A DNA stretch of 19,695 nucleotides from Burkholderiales bacterium (GTDB lineage: Bacteria > Pseudomonadota > Gammaproteobacteria > Burkholderiales > SG8-39). Every line of letters begins with the position of its first letter. Position 1 is the stretch's first letter. This document shows, in pieces, positions 6,984-13,784 of the stretch. Under the pieces are notes generated by a model that had not been told where the DNA came from, made no database searches, and worked only from the letters and a program-made list of their open reading frames with translations. Both the position numbers and the translations under genes were made by a program. Where the stretch lies: assembly GCA_020846575.1 (NCBI GenBank), contig JADLDQ010000046.1:1-19695 (forward strand), written 5' to 3'.

Positions 6984-8135
6984 TCATGTGTCCTGTTCCC
7001 TGCGCTCTTGCTGCGCCGCCCCTGCGCCCGAGCGTATCGCCGCCACGTCCTCGGTCAGATCGATCCCTACCGGGCACCAGGTGATGCAGCGCCCGCAGCC
7101 CACGCAGCCGCAGCTGCCGAACTGCTCGTGCCAGGCGGACAGCTTGTGGGTGAGCCACTGGCGATAGCGCGAGCGGATGCTGGCGCGGACGCTGCCGCCG
7201 TGCAGGTAGGAAAAGTCCCCGGTGAAGCACGAGTCCCACCTGCGCCAGCGCTCCGAGCGGGCATGCGCGAGATCCGGCACGTCTTCCTGCGCGGAGCAAA
7301 AGCAGGTGGGGCATGCGAGCGTGCAGTTGGAGCAGGCGAGGCAGCGCCCCGCGACCTCGTCCCAGCGACGGTGTTCGAGGTTCGCCTGCAGCAGTTGCGG
7401 CAGACCGCGGGTGTCGAGCGTGCGTCCCATGCGCCCCCCGGCGCGCGCGAGCAGCGCGCGCACCGCTTCCTCGTCGTCACCGGTGGCTGCCCGGGTTTCG
7501 ATGCGCGAGAGCAGCCGAGCCCCCCGCTCGCTCCCCGCCCGCGCGTGGAAGCGGTGGCCGCCCGATACCAGTTCGGTGAGCGCGATGTCGTACCCGGACG
7601 CCGCCGCGGGGCCGGTGCCCATCGAGACGCAGAAGCAGTTGCCGCCCGCCTCGCCGCACTGGACGGCGACGATCAAGACGTTCTCCCGGCGCCGGCGATA
7701 GCTCGCATCGGCGCGCTCGCCGCCGAGGAACACCCGGTCCTGCACCGCGATCGCGGCCAGCTCGCAGGCGCGAACGCCGATGAAGGCCAGCGGAGGCGGC
7801 TCGGCCTGCTCCTCGCTCACCCCGACGTCCCTGCCGCTGCGTACCGCGGTCCACAGCCGCTCGGACGGCGGAAAGAGGTATTTCTTCCAGGCGTGCGGTC
7901 CCACCGCGTAGCCGAACAGGGCGCGGTCATCGCGCTCGCGCAGCCGGTACCTGCCGGGGGCCTGCTCGTCGGTCCAGCCGGCCGGCAGCTCGGCCGCGCC
8001 GCCGATTTCGTCGTAGACGATGGCGCCGTCGCGGATTCTCGGCCCGGCGAGAGTCCAGCCCTCGGCTCGCAGCGCCTGCAGCAGGGCGTCGAGTTCTCCG
8101 GCATTGAACGCGCGCGCACCTGCTGTCGGGGCCAT
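6984..8135 (-). CDS. hydB: Hydrogenase beta subunit, 4Fe-4S protein
   Basis: The beta subunit of HydBGDA-type hydrogenases passes electrons between HydG and the hydrogenase dimer, and carries the sulfur-reductase activity in some archaeal forms. The 383-residue product has PHAWKKYLFPPSERLW (about 80-95), VRACELAAIAVQDRVFLGG (121-139) and CGEAGGNCFCVSMGTGPAA (160-178). Two C-terminal [4Fe-4S] motifs follow: CLACSNCTLACP (Cys265, 268, 271, 275) and CGCVGCGRCITWCPVGID (Cys344, 347, 350, 354). It is the first structural gene of the hydrogenase. A perfect 17-bp tandem duplication lies 36-69 bases upstream of its ATG. The gap of 189 bases downstream, with a strong hairpin, is the main break within the structural gene set. 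Confidence 0.93.
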   Translation of the reverse strand: MAPTAGARAFNAGELDALLQALRAEGWTLAGPRIRDGAIVYDEIGGAAELPAGWTDEQAPGRYRLRERDDRALFGYAVGPHAWKKYLFPPSERLWTAVRSGRDVGVSEEQAEPPPLAFIGVRACELAAIAVQDRVFLGGERADASYRRRRENVLIVAVQCGEAGGNCFCVSMGTGPAAASGYDIALTELVSGGHRFHARAGSERGARLLSRIETRAATGDDEEAVRALLARAGGRMGRTLDTRGLPQLLQANLEHRRWDEVAGRCLACSNCTLACPTCFCSAQEDVPDLAHARSERWRRWDSCFTGDFSYLHGGSVRASIRSRYRQWLTHKLSAWHEQFGSCGCVGCGRCITWCPVGIDLTEDVAAIRSGAGAAQQERREQDT

Positions 8136-8170
8136 GCTGCTCGATCCGGTAGGCGCCGTGGGGCCTGCCC

Positions 8171-8204
8171 TGAGGGTACGCGTGGTGTGAGGGTACGCGT
8201 GGTG
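8171..8204. repeat. Perfect tandem duplication, 2 x 17 bp, upstream of hydB
   Basis: TGAGGGTACGCGTGGTG occurs twice head to tail (8171-8187 and 8188-8204). On the transcribed strand each copy reads CACCACGCGTACCCTCA and contains the ACGCGT palindrome. The pair sits in the 81-base gap between the 79-residue ORF and hydB, so it is well placed for an operator or a post-transcriptional site. No binding protein can be named from sequence alone. Confidence 0.85.
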
Positions 8205-8216
8205 AAAGGGCGCCGC

Positions 8217-8456
8217 TCAGCGCCGACAGGACGAGTTGGCGAATTGCTCGACCGGCTTGCAGGCGAGGTCCAGGGCTGCCTGGAAGTGCGCGTGCAGCGC
8301 CTGGCCGATTCGCCGAGCACGCCGCGGGCCGGTGGTCATGATCCCGGCGGCCGGCGCGGCGAACTCATCCTCGCGGGCGAAGGGCTCGCGGGCATCGGGC
8401 TGCGGCGGCCACGCGCTGTGGCCGCGCGGGCGCTGAAGCTCGTCGCGCCGTTTCAT
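8217..8456 (-). CDS. Small hypothetical protein, 79 residues
   Basis: I do not recognise this protein. It starts MKRRDELQRPRGHSAW and ends CKPVEQFANSSCRR; the second half (RRARRIGQALHAHFQAALDLACK) could form a helix. There is no signal peptide or membrane segment. Support for it being real: its ATG overlaps the stop of the upstream DUF2892 gene by four bases (ATGA), it lies in the operon direction, and about 89% of its third codon positions are G or C, like the neighbouring genes. The reading frame extends upstream of this ATG, but that part is a shadow of the DUF2892 gene. Confidence 0.55.
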   Translation of the reverse strand: MKRRDELQRPRGHSAWPPQPDAREPFAREDEFAAPAAGIMTTGPRRARRIGQALHAHFQAALDLACKPVEQFANSSCRR

Positions 8457-8665
8457 GTCTGTTGCGTGAAATCGCTGTCGTCGCGGGTGGAAATGTCCAG
8501 GACAGCGCACACCGGGCACCAGCCGGCGAGCCCGGAGGCCAGCGGCAGGAGGCCCACCGCGCCCCACCACCGTTCCGCGCCCTGCAGCAGCACCGCCATG
8601 CACAGCAGCGCAAGGCCGCTCAGCACGCGGATCAGCCTGTCGAAGCTGCCCAGGTTGGCGGGCAT
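8453..8665 (-). CDS. DUF2892 (YgaP-like) small membrane protein
   Basis: The 70-residue product MPANLGSFDRLIRVLSGLALL matches the DUF2892 pattern, (N)-x-G-x-x-DR-x-(I/L)-R at the N-terminus and a PLASGLAGWCPVCAVLDI segment later. Two hydrophobic stretches (about 14-28 and 35-48) would form a membrane hairpin. In E. coli YgaP this domain is attached to a rhodanese; here it is alone. GWCPVC gives two cysteines near the membrane, but their role is unknown. It begins 31 bases after the regulator gene and is coupled to the following small ORF. Confidence 0.8.
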   Translation of the reverse strand: MPANLGSFDRLIRVLSGLALLCMAVLLQGAERWWGAVGLLPLASGLAGWCPVCAVLDISTRDDSDFTQQT

Positions 8666-8696
8666 CGCCGGTGTGCGCCGCTGCGCGTCGCCGCGC

Positions 8697-9920
8697 TCAG
8701 CTGAGCTTCTGGGCGACGGTGCGCTTCACGCCTTCGACGTCCAGAATGCGGATATGCTTCTGCTGCACGCTGATCAGATCCTCCTCCTGGAACTTGGAGA
8801 ACGCGCGGCTCACCGTCTCCAGCTTCAGGCCCAGGTAGCTGCCGATTTCCTCGCGCGTCATGCGCAGGTTGAACTCGGTCTGCGAGTAGCCGCGGGCCGT
8901 GAAGCGCTGCGAGAGGTTGAGCAGAAACGCCGCCAGGCGCTCCTCCGCGCGCATGCTGCCCAGCAGCAGCATCACGCCGTGCTCGCGCACGATTTCGCGG
9001 CTCATCACCTTGTGGAACTGGTGCTGGAGCTCGGGTACGTCGCGCGTGAGCGCCTGCAGGCGGGAGTAGGGGATCACGCAGACCTCGCTGTCCTCCAGGG
9101 CGATGGCATTGCAGCTGTGGGATTCGGTGCCGATGCCGTCCATGCCCATGATCTCGCCCGCCATCAGGAACCCGGTCACCTGCTCGCGTCCGTCTTCCAG
9201 CACCAGCGTGGTCTTGAAGAAGCCGCTGCGCACCGAGTAGAGCGAACCGAACGAGTCGCCCGCGCGGTACAGGCTTTCGCCGCGGCGCACCCGCTTGCGG
9301 GTGAACACCAGTTCCTCGGCGCGCTCGGCGTCGCGGCCGGTGAGGCCGCAGGGCAGGCACAGCTCGCGCAGGTTACAGGTGGAGCAGCGCGTGGGCACCC
9401 GCGCGAGGCCGGCTCCGTTGGCGGGGCTCGCCTCCATGCGGGTGCGGCCGGTGAGGTTGAGGCTGCGCAGCGTCGCGGTGTTCAGCATCTCCTGCTCCTT
9501 CAGTGCAACGGGGTGCGACACGGGCGCCCCTGGTTTCGAAACGGTCGAGGCGATCAGGGCCTCGCGCAGGTTCGCAAACTCGGTGTTCTTGTCGAGCACG
9601 CAGTGAACGCCTGCCGCCAGCAGCAGGCGCCGGTAGGGGCCGTTGGGCTCGTTGGTGTAGACGACGAAGGCGATCCCCGGCGCGAGCGGCCTTACCTGCC
9701 GCACCACGTCCAGCCCTGTCCCGCCGGCGAGGCGCACGTCGAGCAGCACGGTGTCGGGGCGTTCGCGAAGGATCCCCTCCACGGCGGTCCGCGCCGTGGA
9801 GGCGGAGCCGACCACGCGCAGGTCCTCGCACTCGCCGATCAGCGCGACCATGCGCTCGCGCACCAGCGCGGAGTCCTCGACGAGGTAGACGCAGACCTGG
9901 CGGCAGGCGATGGTGTTCAT
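8697..9920 (-). CDS. fnr: Receiver domain fused in frame to FNR-type oxygen regulator
   Basis: The ORF of 407 codons has two modules. Residues 1 to about 125 are a CheY-like receiver: acidic pocket in YLVEDS, phospho-acceptor Asp61 in VLLDVRLAGG, Thr89 in VVYTNEP and Lys111 in LDKNTEF. A linker (TVSKPGAPVSHPVALKEQE) leads without a stop into a complete FNR from Met145. In FNR numbering from that Met, Cys35, Cys38 and Cys44 (CSTCNLRELC) and Cys137 (SEVC) match the four [4Fe-4S] ligands of E. coli FNR. The helix-turn-helix MTREEIGSYLGLKLETVSRAF keeps the E..SR DNA-contact residues. A strong Shine-Dalgarno precedes the Met145 codon, so a free FNR of 263 residues (8697-9488) may also be made. It follows the NarL-type regulator gene after a repeat-rich gap and likely controls hemN and perhaps the hydrogenase. 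Confidence 0.88.
   Translation of the reverse strand: MNTIACRQVCVYLVEDSALVRERMVALIGECEDLRVVGSASTARTAVEGILRERPDTVLLDVRLAGGTGLDVVRQVRPLAPGIAFVVYTNEPNGPYRRLLLAAGVHCVLDKNTEFANLREALIASTVSKPGAPVSHPVALKEQEMLNTATLRSLNLTGRTRMEASPANGAGLARVPTRCSTCNLRELCLPCGLTGRDAERAEELVFTRKRVRRGESLYRAGDSFGSLYSVRSGFFKTTLVLEDGREQVTGFLMAGEIMGMDGIGTESHSCNAIALEDSEVCVIPYSRLQALTRDVPELQHQFHKVMSREIVREHGVMLLLGSMRAEERLAAFLLNLSQRFTARGYSQTEFNLRMTREEIGSYLGLKLETVSRAFSKFQEEDLISVQQKHIRILDVEGVKRTVAQKLS
9486..9500 (-). promoter_or_regulatory. Internal ribosome binding site and start for free FNR
   Basis: Inside the receiver-FNR reading frame, AAGGAG (plus-strand CTCCTT at 9495-9500) lies six bases before an in-frame ATG at 9488-9486. The ATG begins MLNTATLRSL, a plausible native FNR N-terminus. 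This is among the best ribosome sites in the window and suggests either two products from one gene or a former two-gene arrangement whose stop codon was lost. Confidence 0.7.
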
Positions 9921-9998
9921 GGCCGGCAGTCTGAGCCGTGCGGGTCGGCGCGCGTATCGGCGGAGGCTGAAAATGCGCGTGGGACGATGCTGATTGCA

Positions 9999-10030
9999 GG
10001 GGTAGGACGGCGCCGCGCGAGGGGGTAGGA
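9999..10030. repeat. Direct repeats GGGGTAGGA upstream of the receiver-FNR gene
   Basis: GGGGTAGGA occurs at 9999-10007 and at 10022-10030, spaced 23 bases start to start, about two helical turns. They lie 79-110 bases upstream of the receiver-FNR ATG and read TCCTACCCC on its strand. They are flanked by a 7-bp inverted repeat GGACGAT/ATCGTCC (9982-9988 and 10031-10037). One copy includes TACCCCT, which fits the NarL heptamer TACYYMT. A binding site for the adjacent response regulator is possible but unproven. Confidence 0.4.
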
Positions 10031-10064
10031 ATCGTCCGACGCCCGGCGCGTTGCGGCCCGGCAA

Positions 10065-10168
10065 GCGGCGCCGCTCAAGCGCGGCCCGGGAGGCGGCGCC
10101 GCTCAAGCGCGGCCCGGGAGGCGGCGCCGCTCAAGCGCGGCCCGGGAGGCGGCGCCGCTCAAGCGCGG
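10065..10168. repeat. 28-bp tandem repeat array (about 3.7 copies)
   Basis: Units begin at 10065, 10093 and 10121 with identical sequence, followed by a 20-base partial copy at 10149-10168. Each unit contains GCGGCGCCGCTCAAGC followed by GCGGCCCGGGAG, so two palindromes (GCGGCGCCGC and CCCGGG) recur. The last, partial copy contains the stop codon of the NarL-type regulator. The array therefore looks like an expansion of that gene's 3' end into the gap before the receiver-FNR gene. There are no spacers, so it is not a CRISPR. Confidence 0.92.
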
Positions 10169-10818
10169 CTTTCGGGGTCCTCGATCAGGCGGTGGGTGAG
10201 CGCGTAGCGGATCAGGTCGGCCTGGTTGCCGATGCCCATCTTCTGCATCAGGCGCGACTTGTGGGTGCTGACGGTCTTGACGGAAAGAATCAGCTCGCTG
10301 GCGATCTCGGATACCGTGCGGCCCGAGGCGAGCATGCGCAGCACCTGGAACTCGCGGTCCGAGAGCGTGCTGTGCGGCGGCCCGGCGCTGTCGGGCATCG
10401 CCGCGAGCGCGATCAACTCGGCCACCGCAGGGCTGATGAAGGCGCCGCCCGAGGCCACCTTGCGGATCGCGGTGACCAGCTGCGCGGCCGCGCTTTCCTT
10501 GGTGAGGTAGCCCGCCGCGCCCGCCTTGATGGCGCGCACCGCGTACTGCTCCTCCTCGTGCATCGACAGCACCAGGATGCGCAGCCGCGGCTTCTCGGCG
10601 TGCACCTGCCGGATCAGATCGATGCCGCTCTTGCCGGGCATGGACATGTCGAGCAGCAGCAGATCGAATTCCAACTGCCGCACCCGCTCGATGACTTCGT
10701 GGCCGTCGCGCGCTTCGCCCACGACCTCCAGGTCGCCCGCGGCGGCCAGCAGCTGCTTCAGCCCCTCGCGCATGATGGTGTGGTCGTCGGCGATGACGAT
10801 GCGGATCCGGCTGCTCAT
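10159..10818 (-). CDS. NarL/FixJ-family response regulator
   Basis: The 219-residue product has a receiver domain (residues 3-118: Asp pair in VIADDH, phospho-acceptor Asp57 in LLLLDMSMPG, Ser85 in VLSMHEEE, Lys at YLTKES) and a C-terminal LuxR-type helix-turn-helix (LSDREFQVLRMLASGRTVSEIA ... VKTVSTHKSRLMQKM). It begins 55 bases after the histidine-kinase stop on the same strand and is almost certainly its partner. Its stop codon lies inside the last copy of the 28-bp tandem array. Likely targets are nearby redox genes, which is inference from position. Confidence 0.93.
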   Translation of the reverse strand: MSSRIRIVIADDHTIMREGLKQLLAAAGDLEVVGEARDGHEVIERVRQLEFDLLLLDMSMPGKSGIDLIRQVHAEKPRLRILVLSMHEEEQYAVRAIKAGAAGYLTKESAAAQLVTAIRKVASGGAFISPAVAELIALAAMPDSAGPPHSTLSDREFQVLRMLASGRTVSEIASELILSVKTVSTHKSRLMQKMGIGNQADLIRYALTHRLIEDPESRA

Positions 10819-10873
10819 GGGACCACCCTGTCGCTTCGCGCCAGGGATTCGCGCTCGGGTCGGCCTTTCGCGC

Positions 10874-12190
10874 TCATGTCGGCTGCAGCGCCTCGCTCAA
10901 GGGGATGCGCACGCGGATGGCGGTGCCGCGGCCAGGTTCGCTCGCGACGGACACGTCCCCGTGGAGCAGGTAGGCTCGCTCGCGCAGGCCCATCAGGCCG
11001 TAGGAATGGGGCTTGCGCGGGTCGGCGGGCGAGAATCCCCGGCCGTCGTCGCAAACCGCGAGCGTGACCTCCTCGTCGCTGCGTCCCAGGGTCACTTCCA
11101 CCAGCGTCGCCCCGGAATGGCGCGCCACGTTGGTGAGCGACTCCTGGAGGATGCGGAATACCGCGGTGGCGTACGGGTCGCGCAGGTCCAGCTCGGTGGC
11201 GAGCGTCAGGTCGCATTCGATGCCGGTGCGCTGCCTGAAGTTCTCGATCAACCATTCCACCGCGGGCACCAGGCCCAGGTCGTCGAGCATCAGCGGCCGC
11301 AGGTCCGCCGAGATGCGCCGGGTGGCCGCGACGGTGCTGTCCAGCAGGGACTGCATGCTCCCGAGCTTGTCGGCGAGTTCCGCCCGGGCGGACAGGCGCT
11401 CGCGCATCCAGGACAGGTCCATCTTGAGCGCGGTGAGCGCCTGGGCGAGCTCGTCGTGCAGCTCGCGCGCGATGTGGCTCTTCTCCTGTTCGCGCACGGA
11501 GTTCGATGCCTCGGCCAGTTCGCGCAGCTCCTCGCGCGAGCGGCGCAGCGCCTCGTCGGTGCGCACCCGCTCGGTGATGTCGCGCAGGATCACGGTGTAG
11601 AGCTTTCCCCCCTCGCCATCGTGGTGGGAGATCGAGGCTTCGATGGGAAACTCCTCGCCGCTCGCGCGCAAGCCGGCGAGCACGGTGCGGTCGCCCATAC
11701 GCCGGGAGGTCATGCCGGTCTCGCCGAAGCGGCGCACGTGCGCCTGGTGGGCGCGGCGGGCAGCTTCGGGCAGCAGCAGCGCCAGCGGCTGTCCGAGTAC
11801 GCAGGCGCGATCCCGGCCGAACACCTTCTCCGCCGCCGCGTTGAAGAGCACGATGCGCTGGTTCTCGTCCACGCTGATGATGGCATCCATCGCGGATTCG
11901 ATGATGCCGCTCAGCCGCGTCTGCACCGAGTCGAGGGCCTCGCCGGCGGCGCGCCGCGCCTTCACCTGGCGCCGCAGGACGAGCGCCGAGGCCGCGGCCA
12001 CCGCGACCGCCGCGACGAACGCGACCGCGAGCGCTCCTTCGGTGCGCCACTGGCTGAGCGCCGCCACCGTCGCGAGCAGCGCGGTGAACACGCCCAGGCC
12101 GAGCAGGGGTCCGGCGATGATCAAGAGATCACGCGGGGCGCGCGCCGCGCCCGGCGGCCTTTCCTCGTCAGCGCCCCGGATCATCGGCAT
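10874..12190 (-). CDS. Membrane histidine kinase with PAS domain, NarX/DegS-type core
   Basis: The 438-residue product has two membrane segments (about 20-47 and 51-72) with almost no periplasmic loop, so the signal is probably cytoplasmic or in the membrane. A PAS domain follows (about 90-208, from LSGIIESAMDAIISVDENQRIVLFN to YTVILRDITER). The HisKA_3 core has the phospho-acceptor His245 in ARELHDELAQALTALKMD, and an HATPase domain has an N-box ESLTNVARHSGA and CDDGRGF...GLMGLRERA. His148 in PEAARRAHQAHVRRF falls where FixL has its haem histidine, but similar PAS sequences may be haem-free. It is divergent from hemN and leads the minus-strand run. Confidence 0.92.
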   Translation of the reverse strand: MPMIRGADEERPPGAARAPRDLLIIAGPLLGLGVFTALLATVAALSQWRTEGALAVAFVAAVAVAAASALVLRRQVKARRAAGEALDSVQTRLSGIIESAMDAIISVDENQRIVLFNAAAEKVFGRDRACVLGQPLALLLPEAARRAHQAHVRRFGETGMTSRRMGDRTVLAGLRASGEEFPIEASISHHDGEGGKLYTVILRDITERVRTDEALRRSREELRELAEASNSVREQEKSHIARELHDELAQALTALKMDLSWMRERLSARAELADKLGSMQSLLDSTVAATRRISADLRPLMLDDLGLVPAVEWLIENFRQRTGIECDLTLATELDLRDPYATAVFRILQESLTNVARHSGATLVEVTLGRSDEEVTLAVCDDGRGFSPADPRKPHSYGLMGLRERAYLLHGDVSVASEPGRGTAIRVRIPLSEALQPT

Positions 12191-12300
12191 TGGCGCGCGG
12201 CGAGGCGAGAAGAACCGGCCGCGAGCAGGGTGAATCGCACTGCGACGCGCGCATCGGGGTCGCGGCCCGCGCCACGCGCGGCCCTGGGAACCCGTGCGCC

Positions 12301-12349
12301 TTGACCCATGTCACATTGAACCTGTCACACCCGAGCATAGTGCGCGCAT
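12301..12349 (+). promoter_or_regulatory. FNR-like box and -10 element for hemN
   Basis: TTGACCCATGTCAC at 12301-12314 resembles the FNR/ANR site TTGAT-N4-ATCAA (TTGAC-N4-GTCAC). CATAGT at 12336-12341 matches four of six positions of the -10 consensus. A start of transcription about seven bases after it falls on the hemN ATG at 12348. The box centre would then lie near -40.5, the usual place for FNR activation. hemN genes are known FNR/ANR targets. No Shine-Dalgarno precedes the ATG, in line with a leaderless message. Confidence 0.55.
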
Positions 12350-13784
12350 GGACGCGATCCTGAAACCCCCGAAGGCTGGACACGGCGCGGGCACAGGCGC
12401 GTTCGCGAACCTGGTCGTGGACACCGACCTGATCCGCAAGTACGGCGGCAGCGGTCCGCGCTACACCTCCTACCCCACCGCCGACCGGTTCGTCGAAGCC
12501 TTCGACGCGGCCGCATACCGGCACTGGCTGCGCAACCGCAACGTCGGCGGCATCGTGCGCCCGCTTGCATTATATGTGCACCTGCCGTTCTGCGACACGG
12601 TGTGCTACTACTGCGCCTGCAACAAGATCGTCACCCGCGACCACGCCCGCTCCGCCGCCTACGTCGATTACCTGGGCGGCGAGATGGAACGCGTCGCGGC
12701 AGAGCTGGGCGCGGACCGCTCGGTGGCGCAGATGCACTGGGGCGGCGGCACGCCGACCTTCCTCTCGGATGCCGAGATGGTGCGGCTGGTCGGGTCGGCA
12801 AGGCGCAACCTGGGAATCGAGGCGGGCGGGGAGTGCTCCATCGAGGTCGACCCCAGGCGCGTCACCGATGAGCGGGTAGCGTTGCTGGCGACGCTCGGTT
12901 TCAACCGTATCAGCATCGGGGTGCAGGACTTCGACCCGGCGGTGCAGCAGGCGGTGAACCGCATCCAGAGCGTGGAGGAGACCGAACGCGTGGCGCACGC
13001 CGCGCGGCGCAACGGTTTTCGCTCGATAAACGTGGATCTCATCTACGGGCTGCCGCGCCAGAGCGTCGAGGGCTTCTCCCGGACCCTCGACCTGGTGGTG
13101 GGCGCGGACCCGGATCGCATCGCGCTCTACTCCTACGCCCACCTGCCGCACGTGTTCAAGCCGCAGCGGCGCATCGCCGAGGCGGACCTGCCCGTGCCCG
13201 AGGTGAAGCTGACGCTGCTCACCATGGCGATCGCGCGCTTCGAGGCCGCCGGCTACATCTACATCGGCATGGACCACTTCGCCAAGCCGGACGACGACCT
13301 GGCGGTCGCGCAGCGCCAAGGGCGGCTGACGCGCAACTTCCAGGGCTACTCGAGCCTGGGCGACTCCGACATCGTCGGCCTGGGCGTATCGGCGATCGGC
13401 AAGATCGGACCCGTGTACTGCCAGAACGAGAAGGAACTGGAGGCGTACTACGCGCGCCTGGACGACGGCGAGCTGCCGGTGCTGCGCGGCGTGGAGTTGT
13501 CCGCGGACGACCTGGTGCGGCGCGCGGTGATCCAGTCGCTCGCCTGCCACTTCGAGGTTTCCAAGGAATCGATTTCGATCGCGCACCTGATCGACTTCGA
13601 GCGCTACTTCGCCCTCGAGCTGCGGGAGCTCGCGCTGCTCGGGGAGGAGGGCCTGGTCGAGATGGAGGGCGACTGGATCAGCGTGACGCCCAAGGGACGG
13701 CTGCTGGTGCGCGCGGTCTGCATGGTGTTCGACAGGTACCTGCGCAACGAGCGCTCGCGCGCGACCTATTCGCGGATCATATGA
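12348..13784 (+). CDS. hemN: Oxygen-independent coproporphyrinogen III oxidase
   Basis: HemN is a radical-SAM enzyme that converts coproporphyrinogen III to protoporphyrinogen IX without oxygen, in the cytoplasm. The 478-residue product has the HemN motif CDTVCYYCAC (Cys82, Cys86, Cys89 for the cluster, Cys91 next), the N-terminal SGPRYTSYPTADRF, HWGGGTPTFL, the RISIGVQDFDPAVQQAVNRIQ segment and the C-terminal HemN domain. Length is close to the family norm. The ATG at 12348 was chosen over a possible in-frame ATG/GTG further upstream because it is the one that fits the promoter spacing and the family N-terminus. The stop overlaps the next gene by four bases. Confidence 0.96.
   Translation: MDAILKPPKAGHGAGTGAFANLVVDTDLIRKYGGSGPRYTSYPTADRFVEAFDAAAYRHWLRNRNVGGIVRPLALYVHLPFCDTVCYYCACNKIVTRDHARSAAYVDYLGGEMERVAAELGADRSVAQMHWGGGTPTFLSDAEMVRLVGSARRNLGIEAGGECSIEVDPRRVTDERVALLATLGFNRISIGVQDFDPAVQQAVNRIQSVEETERVAHAARRNGFRSINVDLIYGLPRQSVEGFSRTLDLVVGADPDRIALYSYAHLPHVFKPQRRIAEADLPVPEVKLTLLTMAIARFEAAGYIYIGMDHFAKPDDDLAVAQRQGRLTRNFQGYSSLGDSDIVGLGVSAIGKIGPVYCQNEKELEAYYARLDDGELPVLRGVELSADDLVRRAVIQSLACHFEVSKESISIAHLIDFERYFALELRELALLGEEGLVEMEGDWISVTPKGRLLVRAVCMVFDRYLRNERSRATYSRII

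Noticed and set aside
8136..8216. FNR box for hydB
   Set aside because: No TTGAT-N4-ATCAA-like site was seen in this gap or in the other gaps of the hydrogenase run, so direct FNR control of hydB is not supported by sequence.
6861..10028. Long plus-strand frame of over 1000 codons
   Set aside because: It runs antisense to hydB, the small genes and the receiver-FNR gene, has no family resemblance and reflects high GC content.
9921..10106. N-terminal extension of the receiver-FNR frame up to 10106
   Set aside because: The added residues are Arg/Ala/Pro-rich, run into the tandem repeats and precede a normal receiver start at 9920.
10065..10168. Possible CRISPR array because of the 28-base period
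   Set aside because: The repeats are directly adjacent with no spacers, and the last one overlaps a coding end, so it is a tandem repeat.
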